This document shows positions 28,360 through 37,153 of a stretch of 64,000 nucleotides of DNA, piece after piece (the first letter of the stretch is position 1; every line of letters starts with the position of its first letter). The notes beneath the pieces are model-generated. The model made no database searches. It had not been told where the DNA came from and was given only the letters and a program-made list of their open reading frames with translations. Made by a program: the position numbers and the translations under genes. Origin of the DNA: Chryseobacterium viscerum (GTDB lineage: Bacteria; Bacteroidota; Bacteroidia; Flavobacteriales; Weeksellaceae); NCBI RefSeq assembly GCF_002899945.2, contig NZ_PPEG02000005.1, positions 62,001 to 126,000 of the forward strand, read 5' to 3'.

Positions 28360-28675
28360 ACAAAAATAAAGCCGGACTTGCGAACGGCTTTATTCATTTG
28401 GATATAAAAATTTGTTGTGAAACTAAGATCTTTTTGCTTATGTTTTTGGGCCCTTTTATCCAATGAGTAAAAGAGCAATCTGATCTCTCAGACTAAAAAC
28501 ATAAAACAATATAATTAGTATAGATATTCTATAGGCTTGTTTTATTTAGAATTAGTTTCTTTCTCTTCTTACTGTCATAAGATATGAAGCGATTACTACT
28601 AGACCTGTTGCGATTCCGATATAAGTTATCATTTTGTATTATTTTTAATTATTTGAATTTATTTTATCAATCTTT
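28360..28675 (-). ncRNA. Candidate short transcript with nested hairpins
   Basis: A predicted transcription unit of about 310 nt on the minus strand. It starts from the promoter at 28682-28712 and ends at the hairpin 28365-28394 (AATAAAGCCG / CGGCTTTATT, then TTTTTGTTTT). Inside, a 10-bp outer stem (28438-28447 with 28495-28504) encloses a 6-bp inner stem (28453-28458 with 28468-28473). The 5' third contains a 26-codon ORF. Either this is a structured small RNA with a short leader ORF, or the RNA is simply its 3'-UTR. I do not recognise a known RNA family. Confidence 0.45.
28552..28632 (-). CDS. 26-residue candidate membrane microprotein
   Basis: Reads MITYIGIATGLVVIASYLMT and then VRRERN. 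A single hydrophobic helix spans residues 4-20, followed by a positively charged C-terminus, the form of a small bitopic membrane protein. It begins about 43 nt downstream of a near-consensus promoter. The A-rich leader (AATAATACAAA) is typical of flavobacterial genes. I know no homologue by name, so the confidence is moderate. Confidence 0.45.
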   Translation of the reverse strand: MITYIGIATGLVVIASYLMTVRRERN

Positions 28676-28681
28676 CAATTG

Positions 28682-28712
28682 CAATATTACTACTTTCAAA
28701 TCACGTGCCAAA
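28682..28712 (-). promoter_or_regulatory. Near-consensus Bacteroidota promoter
   Basis: On the minus strand: TTTG, exactly 19 nt, then TAATATTG, against the consensus TTTG-N19-TAnnTTTG. It drives the short unit at 28360-28675. Confidence 0.62.
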
Positions 28713-29338
28713 GTAAAACATTATGATGTTTATCAGTGTATTACGGGGGTTGTTGCTCCTTTGTTGATGAAATTTTGTTTACATTAAATTAATACATTAT
28801 TGAGAATTTATTAATACTTTTATTATCCTATCTGTAAAATTATGTGAAAACGATAATCGTTTATCGACTTCTATATTGGAGTTGATAAAACAAATAATAA
28901 ATAATGCGTAGCATAATATCGTTATGAATCACATTTCTTGAATGTATATTGTTCACCTGAAATTGATTTTCATGTTAAGAAAATTTATTTTTAGCCCTCG
29001 TTTTTATTTTGAATTTTTTGTCAGCTGTCACATTTCATGACATGGAGAAATATTGTTTTTTATGCCATAACTGAAAAATAAACTTACCTATTGGCCTATT
29101 TTTTCTGATCACACACCTCTTTCAAAAAATGGATATAACTAAAAATAAGGTACTTAAATCATTTAAGTGCCTGTGGAAAGTATTGATGGATTGGTGAAGT
29201 TTTTGGGAACGCTGGATTTTTATAGAATAAGAAAGAGCAGACCAGCATTTGTGATCTTTGGACTCAAGCGGGAATCCTCCCTCTTTATTGTTGGAATTAC
29301 CGGAATGCTTTTGCTACTTTTGTAGAAAGAATGAATGT
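28713..29338. promoter_or_regulatory. Intergenic region with the SMR gene promoter
   Basis: A 626-bp stretch without a convincing gene. Contents: TGTCA-N7-TGACA inverted repeat at 29026-29042; a hairpin GGTACTTAAA / TTTAAGTGCC at 29149-29171; and, just before the SMR gene, TTG at 29291-29293 with TACTTTTG at 29315-29322 (spacer 21), giving a leader of about ten bases. I looked for a mini-ykkC/guanidine-type riboswitch and did not see the paired ACGR loops. Confidence 0.4.
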
Positions 29339-29674
29339 ATGGGACGCAGTTATATTTTTCTTGCTCTGGCAATTGTATTTGAAATAATCGCTACTTCTTT
29401 CCTGAAAAAATCCGAGGAATTTTCCAAGTTGTGGCCGTCTGTGATAACCGTAATCGGGTATGCGTGTGCTTTTTATTTTCTGAGCCTTACCCTTCGCCAG
29501 ATCCCGGTAGGAATTACCTATGCGATCTGGTCCGGAGTCGGCATTGTCTTTATAACGATGATTGGGGTAATAGCATTCAAACAGATTCCTGATCTGCCTG
29601 CAATTATCGGGATTGTTCTGATTGTCCTTGGCGTGATTATTATTAATGTATTTTCAAAAATGGGGACTCATTAA
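29339..29674 (+). CDS. SMR family multidrug efflux transporter (EmrE-like)
   Basis: A 111-residue four-helix inner-membrane proton antiporter for cationic drugs, acting as a dimer. The essential membrane glutamate is Glu15 (ALAIVFEIIATSFLKKSEEF). The helix-3 motif YAIWSGVGIVFITM matches the EmrE/Qac type rather than the guanidinium exporter (Gdx) signature. The start is the ATG at 29339; the longer in-frame extension is leader sequence. Its stop overlaps the convergent glycosyltransferase gene by four bases. Confidence 0.93.
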   Translation: MGRSYIFLALAIVFEIIATSFLKKSEEFSKLWPSVITVIGYACAFYFLSLTLRQIPVGITYAIWSGVGIVFITMIGVIAFKQIPDLPAIIGIVLIVLGVIIINVFSKMGTH

Positions 29675-30327
29675 AAGATAATCTCCTGATGCTTTTGCTT
29701 CTGTTTCCAATGTTGAGACCTTGTTTTGTATAAGAAAAACTTTCCCAGCTTATATTTGAACTTTAAATAGCCACGGAACTCAATGCCGCCAAATAATGTA
29801 AAGGGAATTGCAGGGTTTTCCTCTAATGATTTCTTTATTCCTTTACTGAATACAGTAGGACCTGTAGTAGCATGTATATTATGGGGATAGCGGTGACTGT
29901 TTATATTATCAATCATCAATTCTAATGTTTTTTTTAGAAAAGGATGATTTTTATTGAAAATAAGTGCCCATTGAACATACAGATTTTCGTGTCTTTCTAC
30001 ACTGATCACAGCTTCATCATTTTCCTTAACCAATTCTCTGAACGGTTTTATAATGCTGCTGTCTATATCCAGATATACACCTCCTTTCTTATATAAAACA
30101 GCATATCTGAAAAAATCAGCTTTTGAAGCACCGATTCTCAGTTTACGATAACTTTTAATATATTCAGGAGGAAATTCTTCTGTGAGAAATTTTTCTATGT
30201 CCTGATCATCATAAAAGTAATACTTGTATTCCGGATTTTTTCTTCTCATATTCCAGATATGATAACGCGTAATCAGAGGAAGTTTTTTAGTTATAAAAGT
30301 CTGAAATATCTGTTTAGGTACTGCCAT
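29671..30327 (-). CDS. GT32-type glycosyltransferase (OCH1-like, DXD)
   Basis: A 218-residue cytoplasmic glycosyltransferase. It begins MAVPKQIFQTF. The GT-A nucleotide-sugar and metal site is GGVYLDIDSS (Asp87/Asp89), preceded by ASKADFFRYAVLYKKGGVY, the usual Gly32-family order. It probably adds a hexose to a surface polysaccharide; donor and acceptor are unknown. No capsule genes are adjacent, so it looks like an orphan. I use the ATG at 30325-30327; a TTG two codons upstream is less likely. Confidence 0.88.
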   Translation of the reverse strand: MAVPKQIFQTFITKKLPLITRYHIWNMRRKNPEYKYYFYDDQDIEKFLTEEFPPEYIKSYRKLRIGASKADFFRYAVLYKKGGVYLDIDSSIIKPFRELVKENDEAVISVERHENLYVQWALIFNKNHPFLKKTLELMIDNINSHRYPHNIHATTGPTVFSKGIKKSLEENPAIPFTLFGGIEFRGYLKFKYKLGKFFLYKTRSQHWKQKQKHQEIIF

Positions 30328-30568
30328 ATTCAATTTTATTCAATTCTTAAAGGAAAATCCCGAAATCATTTTAATAAACCATTCGCATAAGTGGTAATAA
30401 GATTTTTCATAAATGAGAATACTCTTAATTTGTGTTTTCTGAAGCTTTGATTGTATTTTGGAAGAATGGTTAAATCCCAATAGATAGAAATTTTAATTTT
30501 TTTTTAATATTTTTTTTCAAATCCTGATAATGAGCTAGAAAACTTTAACATTGAACTACCGATTGATC

Positions 30569-31540
30569 TTATTTTACTCTTCGTCTTTCAAAAGGATTAT
30601 AAGAAATTCCGACATTGAAATAGAATGAAGGTTTATAAGTCCCTTTCCATATATAATCATTAAAAGAGTCCTGCTTATTAAATGCTCTGGAATTGATATT
30701 GGCTCTGAGTCCTGTTTTAAAAGTTCCTATGAAATTCCCACCCAGATTATGCTCATAGATCGCTCCCGAATTGAGAGCAACCTGCCGGAATTCGTAAGTA
30801 CTATTATTCCGGTACGTATAAAAGGAGGTATTATCCATTTCTGTTCCCAGCGAAATTCTTCCGTTGGAGAAAACATCTTTTCTGACCAATACTTTTTTCG
30901 GAAGCAGAATGTCAAGAACCCATCCGTTATTGAATCTGTTTTCTAAAGTGAAAATAGGAAGGACGGGAATTTGGCTGCTGGGATCAATAATACCAGCCAG
31001 TCCAAGGGACATTTTTGTTTTTGGAGTTGCTTTTAAAATTAAAGAAGCCGTTACCAATCCTCTTATCCGTTCAAAATGCTGATCACTTCCATCTACAGAA
31101 ATATTGGCCGAGTATATTGCCGTCTTTTTGAATAACCTTGAAAAATAGACTAGATTAATAGCTTCCGAATGATAATGGAAATTTTCCTCCGTTTCAGTTC
31201 CTGGGATTACAGGATTTTCATTACTGATCGAAGTGTAACGATAGTTCAGGGCAGTGCTCAAAAGCCAGTTCTTCTTCTTGATAAAGTAAATGTTAGCATC
31301 CGCTTTCATCTGTTGGATGCTTTTTACCTTGTTGTCCGGCAGATCCTGTCCGTGAAGTTGTGACGAGAATGAAGAGGGGGCAACCAATGTATACTCAATA
31401 TTAAAATTCCTCGACTGTGGGATTTTATCAGCATAAAAAGCCCGGACCTTCAAAGGAATACTGTCTTTTTTTTGAGTATACATCATACTTTTAAAAGGGA
31501 GCAGCGCCAGTGGGATAAGCGCTCTTCTCAATGTTTTCAT
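30569..31540 (-). CDS. DUF6268 family outer-membrane beta-barrel protein
   Basis: A 323-residue predicted outer-membrane protein. The signal peptide is MKTLRRALIPLALLPFKSMM, with a cleavage region around YTQ. The rest alternates amphipathic strands (LLSTALNYRYTSIS, ESNLPF-like turns, GTFKTGLRANINSRAF) and ends in a short arginine-rich tail, NPFERRRVK. The start is the ATG at 31538-31540, 8 nt after the stop of the upstream gene. A longer frame reading into that gene is rejected. It is probably co-transcribed with 31548. Confidence 0.82.
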   Translation of the reverse strand: MKTLRRALIPLALLPFKSMMYTQKKDSIPLKVRAFYADKIPQSRNFNIEYTLVAPSSFSSQLHGQDLPDNKVKSIQQMKADANIYFIKKKNWLLSTALNYRYTSISNENPVIPGTETEENFHYHSEAINLVYFSRLFKKTAIYSANISVDGSDQHFERIRGLVTASLILKATPKTKMSLGLAGIIDPSSQIPVLPIFTLENRFNNGWVLDILLPKKVLVRKDVFSNGRISLGTEMDNTSFYTYRNNSTYEFRQVALNSGAIYEHNLGGNFIGTFKTGLRANINSRAFNKQDSFNDYIWKGTYKPSFYFNVGISYNPFERRRVK

Positions 31541-31547
31541 GGGCAGT

Positions 31548-31982
31548 TTATTGTAAGGGGTGAATGATCGATTGGAAAAAATTGAATGAAAAAATTTTGT
31601 CATAGAAAATATCCAGACTGTTTTCAATGATGGCATCAGTATATCCGGAGGTATCCTGAATATAGGTTTCTTCTACAAATACAAACCAGAGTTCTGTGAG
31701 ATCATATCTTCTTTTAAATTCTTCAGAAGCATTACTGTCAGGTACAGCAGAGTATTTCAGATCACAAAACAGGATTCCTTTTTTACCCTCCTGATGTTCC
31801 ACAATATTGATAGGATGGTGGAGGTAGCTGAGGATTTTTATTTTGGGGTCAAAACATTCTACAAAATGATGTAAATCAATGAGCTGTATTACTTTTTCTT
31901 CCTGTTGGGATTCTGTCATAAAGAAACATTCTAATGATATTTCCTGGGTCAATTCGTGAAAAGCGGTCAATTCCATATGCAT
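31548..31982 (-). CDS. Hypothetical protein upstream of DUF6268 gene
   Basis: A 144-residue soluble, acidic protein (MHMELTAFHELTQEISLECFFMTESQQEEKV to FQSIIHPLQ), without signal peptide or membrane helix. I recognise no family. The second ATG (two codons on) may be the true start. It ends 7 nt before the barrel-protein gene and shares a 186-bp divergent regulatory region with the LytS/LytTR genes, so it is a possible target of that system. Confidence 0.65.
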   Translation of the reverse strand: MHMELTAFHELTQEISLECFFMTESQQEEKVIQLIDLHHFVECFDPKIKILSYLHHPINIVEHQEGKKGILFCDLKYSAVPDSNASEEFKRRYDLTELWFVFVEETYIQDTSGYTDAIIENSLDIFYDKIFSFNFFQSIIHPLQ

Positions 31983-32030
31983 TCATTTAACAATGCAAAG
32001 GAATATAGAAAAGAGGCGCCCGAATTTGTT

Positions 32031-32114
32031 TTTATACAAAATGGCAGGTATTTTATACAAAACCCTGACCGCAGATAATTCGTATAATAAAATGCAGGTT
32101 TTGTATAATAAAAT
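32031..32114. promoter_or_regulatory. Two pairs of 21-bp-spaced direct repeats (candidate LytTR operator)
   Basis: TTTATACAAAA occurs at 32031-32041 and again at 32052-32062, exactly 21 bp apart. GTATAATAAAAT occurs at 32082-32093 and 32103-32114, again exactly 21 bp apart. The two pairs are related in inverted orientation, sharing a TATACAAAA-like core and a GCAGG/CCTG flank. LytTR regulators bind two direct repeats about two helical turns apart. The second pair abuts the -33 box of the LytS promoter, fitting activation. Confidence 0.62.
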
Positions 32115-32116
32115 AG

Positions 32117-32144
32117 TTGTAAATTACGTTATTCTCTATTTTTG
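32117..32144 (+). promoter_or_regulatory. Promoter of the LytS/LytTR operon
   Basis: TTG at 32117-32119, a 17-nt spacer and TATTTTTG at 32137-32144 fit the Bacteroidota promoter consensus. The predicted transcript start is about 18 nt before the ATG. Confidence 0.55.
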
Positions 32145-32168
32145 TTAATGATAAAATGAGTCTAGAAT

Positions 32169-33245
32169 ATGAAATACAGCCCGTGGAAATTTGAAGAAAC
32201 CTTTGTAATGGATTTTTTGGTGGAAGGGAAGTATAGATTTCAAAGACACCTGCTGTTTCTGATCTTTTTTTTCTTTCTGATGTACAGTGCAAGGTTCTGG
32301 CATTGGTACTCGGGAATCTACCAGTATTATGTTCTGTTTTTTGTATATACTATTTTGATTACAATGGTTTACATTAATATATATGTATTGGTTCCCCGAT
32401 TTTTCTTTAAAACAAAATATGTCACCTATCTTGTTTTACTGGTTTTGATGGGAGTAGTGGGACTCAATTTTATAGGGTATAGTTTTAGGTTATTCTTTGA
32501 AGAGTTCAGAATAAAAAATATCCTTAAAGAAAATGAAAAAGGGGGAATCTATGAAGGTGTTCTGATGTGTATTCCGATTATTATGACCACGACTACGGTA
32601 AAGCTTTTACAGAAATGGATCAGTGATAATAAAAGGATCAATGAACTGAGCAATCTCACCCTGAATATGGAACTGAATGAGCTCAGAAATCAGATCAACC
32701 CGCATTTTCTGTTTAATATGCTGAATAATGTAAAAGCACTTATCAGAACAGATCCGGCAAAAGCATCGGTGGTCATTGTAAAACTGTCCGAATTTCTAAG
32801 ATATCAGCTGTACGAAAACAGTGAAGAAAAAACATTACTAACTTCAGAAATTGATTTTCTGTCCAACTTTTTAAACCTTGAAAAAATAAGACGTGATAAC
32901 TTCTCTTTTGATATTCAGACAGACGCTGATAAAAGAGCAGTTCACAGTACCTTCATTCCTCCAAACCTATTTACTACTTTTGTTGAAAATGCTGTGAAGC
33001 ACAGTGTAGACCTCAGTGGAGAAGAGTCTTATGTGAAAATAGACATCAATATCGAGGATAAACAGCTTTATTTTAGATGTGTCAATTCAAGGAGTGCCGG
33101 CTATGTTGTTTCGGATAAAAAAAATAGTGGGCTTGGACTCGCCAATATCACAAGAAGACTGGAACTTCTTTATGGCGACACTTTTAACCTGCAGATAGAA
33201 TCAGATGATAAAGAATATAGTGTAAATTTAAAAATTCCCGTGTGA
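32169..33245 (+). CDS. LytS-type sensor histidine kinase
   Basis: A 358-residue kinase. Four transmembrane helices lie around residues 28-46, 55-78, 83-105 and 130-145. The His_kinase domain has its phosphoacceptor His179 in ELRNQINPHFLFN and a degenerate HATPase (FVENAVKHSVDL, then GLGLANITRRLELLYG) to about residue 350. There is no periplasmic sensory domain, so the signal is probably sensed within the membrane. Its stop overlaps the regulator start by one base. The array of 21-bp repeats lies upstream. Confidence 0.94.
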   Translation: MKYSPWKFEETFVMDFLVEGKYRFQRHLLFLIFFFFLMYSARFWHWYSGIYQYYVLFFVYTILITMVYINIYVLVPRFFFKTKYVTYLVLLVLMGVVGLNFIGYSFRLFFEEFRIKNILKENEKGGIYEGVLMCIPIIMTTTTVKLLQKWISDNKRINELSNLTLNMELNELRNQINPHFLFNMLNNVKALIRTDPAKASVVIVKLSEFLRYQLYENSEEKTLLTSEIDFLSNFLNLEKIRRDNFSFDIQTDADKRAVHSTFIPPNLFTTFVENAVKHSVDLSGEESYVKIDINIEDKQLYFRCVNSRSAGYVVSDKKNSGLGLANITRRLELLYGDTFNLQIESDDKEYSVNLKIPV

Positions 33246-33967
33246 TGAACTGTATTATAGTTGATGATGAACCTCTGGCAAGATCCGAAATGAGATCGCT
33301 GATTGCCGAAATTTCCAGTATTGATATCCTTGGTGAATTTTCCAATGCACCGGCTGCTCTTGAGTTTCTTAAAGATAATGAGGTAGACCTTATTTTTCTC
33401 GATATAGAAATGCCCATGGTGACAGGCCTTGAGTTTGTAGAAATGCTTCCCAAAAAATCCTTGATCATCTTTACAACTGCCTATTCTCAATATGCATTGA
33501 AGAGTTATGAACTGGAAGCTGTAGACTATCTTCTGAAACCTATTGATCCTCAGAGATTGGAAAAAGCGATTGATAAAGCATTGCTTTACACTGAGCTTTT
33601 GTCTAAAGATACCGTAAAGAATACGGTAGAATCTAATACGGCAGACTTTTTATTCATCAAAGCAGAGCGAAGATTTTATAAAATCAGTTTTTCAGACATT
33701 AAGTTTATAGAAGGTCTTAAAGACTATGTAGTCATTCATACCCAGCAGCAGAAACTGATCACTGCGATGAATCTGAAAACTATTCATCAGAAAATTTCCG
33801 GCGAAACCTTTATAAGAGTCAGCAAATCATACGTTGTGAACATGAATTATATTGATTCATTTGACAATCACAATATCTACATCGAAGATTCCGAAATTCC
33901 CCTTGGTGAAGTATACAGAGCCGATTTTTTTACAAAATTTGCGGGAGGACTGCTGAATTCAGACTAA
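33245..33967 (+). CDS. LytTR family response regulator
   Basis: A 240-residue response regulator. Its receiver domain (about 1-120) has phosphoacceptor Asp53 in LIFLDIEMPM, and its C-terminal LytTR DNA-binding domain (about 135-235) carries the motif FLFIKAERRFYKISFSDIKFIEGLKDYVVIHT. I use the ATG at 33245, which overlaps the kinase stop (TGATG); the GTG three bases earlier is unlikely. It should recognise the repeat pairs upstream of its own operon (autoregulation). No other likely target was found in the window. Confidence 0.94.
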   Translation: MNCIIVDDEPLARSEMRSLIAEISSIDILGEFSNAPAALEFLKDNEVDLIFLDIEMPMVTGLEFVEMLPKKSLIIFTTAYSQYALKSYELEAVDYLLKPIDPQRLEKAIDKALLYTELLSKDTVKNTVESNTADFLFIKAERRFYKISFSDIKFIEGLKDYVVIHTQQQKLITAMNLKTIHQKISGETFIRVSKSYVVNMNYIDSFDNHNIYIEDSEIPLGEVYRADFFTKFAGGLLNSD

Positions 33968-34059
33968 TATATGAGTAATATAATAACCAAGGTCAAAAAA
34001 ATAGACCTCATTATCTGTGAAAATCTGTGTAATCAATAAGGGAAAAATGTATTCAATAG

Positions 34060-34079
34060 AAACGGGCTTCAGCCCGTTT
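34060..34079. repeat. Palindromic repeat box
   Basis: AAACGGGCT-TC-AGCCCGTTT, a 9-bp perfect stem, followed by a related imperfect CAAAGGCTTTAGCCAAAAC box. It lies between the LytTR and glycosylase genes and might serve as a terminator for the former, though it lacks a T-tract. Confidence 0.5.
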
Positions 34080-34135
34080 AAATACATCAAATCCTTCAAA
34101 GGCTTTAGCCAAAACTTGAAATATCATCATTTATT

Positions 34136-34870
34136 TTAATAAAGTTTCTGATCCTTTTCACAAAAGAAACTTCTTCTTTTTCCGACCCCCGTTTGTTTTT
34201 TGATAAGTTTCTGCCCACATATCGGACAGACGGATTTGGTATGAACCAGCCACTGTTTTTTCAAAACAGATTCTCTTTTCCATTTCAGAAAATCAAAACT
34301 GTAATTTCTGGCTTCGGCAATAAGTTCTTTTCTTTTTTTAGCAGGAAGATTACCCAACAGACTTTCTGGCTGAACTCCGATTCTGAAAAGAACTTCATTT
34401 TTAATAATATTTCCGACTCCCGAAAAAATATCCTGATTCATCAATGCATCACAGACCATCATTTTCGGATTGGATTTTAATTTCTCTCCAGCTTTTTTAG
34501 AATTCCACTGATCACTCATTATATCAGCTTCCCAATCAATAGTGGAAAGATATTCAAGAGGTACGGATTTTACGGAACAGGTGTAGAAATAGATGCTTCC
34601 GGTAGAGAAAAACAATGCTAAACGTAGACTTTTATCCGGTTTAGTCTGCTCATTAATACTGTAAGAGCCGAACATTAATAAATGGATACAAATGGCTGAT
34701 TTTTCAAAAATAAGATAAGTCTGTTTTCCAAAAGTCCGGATTTCAAGGAGAGATTGTCCAATGAAAACTTCTTTTTCGAATTTGGCATTTCCTGAAACTT
34801 CTGTCACTTGCTGACCTGCAAATGGCTGCAGGCTTTCTTTCATTAGTATGATGGATGGACCTTCAGGCAT
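34136..34870 (-). CDS. Fpg/Nei family DNA glycosylase
   Basis: A 244-residue base-excision repair enzyme removing oxidised bases. The N-terminal catalytic Pro2-Glu3 is in MPEGPSIILMKE. The H2TH region lies about residues 140-190 (DALMNQDIFSGVGNIIKNEVLF). The C-terminal zinc finger begins CPICG but the final pair reads CEKDQ, with Asp where the fourth Cys normally stands. This may be a CCCD zinc site. The order and length are closest to endonuclease VIII (Nei). The cleavage preference is not predictable. Confidence 0.9.
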   Translation of the reverse strand: MPEGPSIILMKESLQPFAGQQVTEVSGNAKFEKEVFIGQSLLEIRTFGKQTYLIFEKSAICIHLLMFGSYSINEQTKPDKSLRLALFFSTGSIYFYTCSVKSVPLEYLSTIDWEADIMSDQWNSKKAGEKLKSNPKMMVCDALMNQDIFSGVGNIIKNEVLFRIGVQPESLLGNLPAKKRKELIAEARNYSFDFLKWKRESVLKKQWLVHTKSVCPICGQKLIKKQTGVGKRRSFFCEKDQKLY

Positions 34871-34960
34871 ACGTTTATTTTGAGATAAAGATTCAAATAA
34901 TATTCCATAATTGGCTAAAATCTAAAGTTTTATCCCAAAATAAACCTATTTACAATAGAG

Positions 34961-35590
34961 TCAGATGAGCTTTTGTCCCACAAACCGGATCACAGAACCC
35001 GTCCCATTATGGAATAGCCCTTCATTGAGTTCTATCTCTGTTTCTGATAATTCAATAATTTTATAATCAGGAAAATCAGCTTTGATCTCATCAATGGAGA
35101 ATAATGATTCAATATCCTTGGGGCCGCCTACCTTTTCATTTCTTGCAATATATTCAAGATGACTTTTACTGAACGCTTCAAAAATGATAAATCCTCCTTT
35201 ACGCAAGTATTGATTCAGCATTTGATGGATGGAAGACTTAATGTCTGCAGGAAAATGAGCGTAGATCAGAGCAATAGCATCAAATTGCTCTGGCTGATAA
35301 TTGAGGGTAGAAAGCTCTCCAACTTTGTAATCAATGGTAGTTTGCAATTGTTCGGCAAGCTGTAATGCTTTATTCCGTCCATTGGAACTGATATCAAAAG
35401 CTGAAACCTGCCATCCCTGTGTTGCTGCAAAAACAGCGTTTCGGCCTTCACCTTCTGCCGGGAATAGTATTTTGCCGGGTTTTAATGGAGCCAGTTGCTC
35501 TTTCAGATAATTATTCGGATCTGTTCCGTACGCAAACTCTTCGTTGCTGTATCTATCATCCCATCTGTTGAGCCATGTGTTGTCTGTCAT
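34961..35590 (-). CDS. Class I SAM-dependent methyltransferase (TehB-like)
   Basis: A 209-residue Rossmann-type methyltransferase. Motif I is [29 protein letters not shown], followed by [20 protein letters not shown], and the C-terminus is [15 protein letters not shown]. This layout, with a short N-terminus containing WDDRY, resembles thiol/tellurite (TehB) and thiopurine methyltransferases, which detoxify small molecules. The substrate is unknown. It is followed at 91 nt by the glycosylase gene on the same strand. Confidence 0.85.
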   Translation of the reverse strand: MTDNTWLNRWDDRYSNEEFAYGTDPNNYLKEQLAPLKPGKILFPAEGEGRNAVFAATQGWQVSAFDISSNGRNKALQLAEQLQTTIDYKVGELSTLNYQPEQFDAIALIYAHFPADIKSSIHQMLNQYLRKGGFIIFEAFSKSHLEYIARNEKVGGPKDIESLFSIDEIKADFPDYKIIELSETEIELNEGLFHNGTGSVIRFVGQKLI

Positions 35591-35787
35591 GATAAAAAGA
35601 ATTTAAAATTTAAAAGAAGAATTGTGAATATTCTTCCGCTTATTAGTTGTATCAAATGTAGAATATTTCCTGAAGCTTTCCGACCCCTAAAAAACGTTTA
35701 CTATAATAGATTTTTTGAATGGCAGATCTCTCTAATAAAAATCTAAATACTATTCCGTACAATTAAAATTTGGAGTAATTTTGAAAA

Positions 35788-37146
35788 ATGATGAATTTAA
35801 ACCAGATTTTCACCAATCAACGTACAGGAAACAATCCACAGACTAGGGCTTCAAGAACTGATTTTCAAAGAGATTTTGACCGAATTATTTTCTCTTCTGC
35901 TTTCAGAAGACTACAGAACAAAACCCAGGTTTTTCCTCTTCCCGGAAGTGTTTTTGTACACAACAGACTTACTCATTCCCTGGAAGTTTCATCTGTAGGA
36001 AGAAGTTTAGGAAGTATTATTGGTGAATTTATTGCTGAAGATTTTAAAAGTGAACTTACTGAAGATTCAAAGAATTTTTATCTCTATAATTTAGGAAATG
36101 TAATTGCGGCTGGGTGCTTATGTCATGATGTGGGAAATCCTGCTTTCGGGCATTCCGGAGAAGATGCTATTGCAAGCTATTTTGAAAGAAATGAAAAAGA
36201 TTTGAAATCAAAGTTCAATGAAAAGGAGTGGGCAGATCTGGTCAATTTTGAAGGAAATGCCAATGCGATCAGAGTACTGGCACAGCAGCAGCAAGGAAAA
36301 GATGCGGGAGGTATTCAGCTTACTTTTTCAACGCTGGCAAGTATTGCAAAATATCCATGTGAGGCAGTAGCCAAGAAAAAAGGAATCATTCACAGAAAGA
36401 AATTCGGGTTTTTCCAGAATGAAAAAGATATCTTCCTGGAAATTGCCAAAGGAACCCAGCTTATTTCTGAAAGTGAAGAACCTCATATTTTCAAGAGACA
36501 TCCGTTTGTGTGGTTAGTAGAAGCTGCGGATGACATCTGTTATAATATCATCGATATGGAAGATGCCCACCGATTGGGTATTGTTTCAACAGCAGATTGT
36601 AAAAATCTATTTTTCGAACTGGTAAAATCTGAAACAGATGATGTTAAAAGAATCGAAACAAAGCTAAGTTCTATCTCTAACGAAAATGAACAGATTTCTT
36701 ATTTAAGAGCAAAAGTGATCAATGCATTAATCAATAAATCTATTGAGATGTATAAACATAACTTTGAAACGATTCTTGAAGGAAATCTTGACAACGGTCT
36801 GCTTGATATCTATAAAAACGAAAATAAAGCATTACAAGATATTGCCAGTTTCTCGGTGGAAAAAATTTACAATCATAAAGCGGTTGTGGAAATTGAAAAT
36901 GCTGGGTATAATGTAATGTATGAATTGCTGGATCATTTCATCCCATCCATCCTGAAACCGGAAGATGAAAGAAAATCGTATGATAAGAAAGCCTTGAAGC
37001 TGCTTCCAAAACAATTCGTCTACGAAAACGGAACAGACTATCAGAAAGTCCTTGGAATCATAGATTTTGTTTCCGGAATGACAGATAACTACGCTACCGA
37101 TTTGTATAGAAAAATTAAAGGAATAGACATCGGGATGACCATGTAA
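35788..37146 (+). CDS. dgt: Deoxyguanosinetriphosphate triphosphohydrolase (dGTPase)
   Basis: A 452-residue HD-domain enzyme hydrolysing dGTP to deoxyguanosine and triphosphate. The N-terminus carries the RTDFQRDFDRIIFSSAFRRLQNKTQV signature. The metal site is made of HNRLTHSLEV, CHDVGNPAFGHSGEDAI and RHPFVWLVEAADDICYNIIDMEDA. Two ATG codons adjoin at 35788; a TAATTTTG box ends 5 nt earlier, so the transcript may be nearly leaderless. It converges with the flavin oxidoreductase gene, leaving only 7 nt between stops. Confidence 0.95.
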   Translation: MMNLNQIFTNQRTGNNPQTRASRTDFQRDFDRIIFSSAFRRLQNKTQVFPLPGSVFVHNRLTHSLEVSSVGRSLGSIIGEFIAEDFKSELTEDSKNFYLYNLGNVIAAGCLCHDVGNPAFGHSGEDAIASYFERNEKDLKSKFNEKEWADLVNFEGNANAIRVLAQQQQGKDAGGIQLTFSTLASIAKYPCEAVAKKKGIIHRKKFGFFQNEKDIFLEIAKGTQLISESEEPHIFKRHPFVWLVEAADDICYNIIDMEDAHRLGIVSTADCKNLFFELVKSETDDVKRIETKLSSISNENEQISYLRAKVINALINKSIEMYKHNFETILEGNLDNGLLDIYKNENKALQDIASFSVEKIYNHKAVVEIENAGYNVMYELLDHFIPSILKPEDERKSYDKKALKLLPKQFVYENGTDYQKVLGIIDFVSGMTDNYATDLYRKIKGIDIGMTM

Positions 37147-37153
37147 ATTCTAT

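Noticed and set aside
28281-28478. 65-residue minus-strand ORF
   Set aside because: It runs across the terminator hairpin 28365-28394 and has no promoter or family; more likely 3'-UTR or RNA sequence.
29101-29338. Guanidine (mini-ykkC) riboswitch before the SMR gene
   Set aside because: The ACGR-loop pair is missing and the transporter is of the EmrE rather than the Gdx type.
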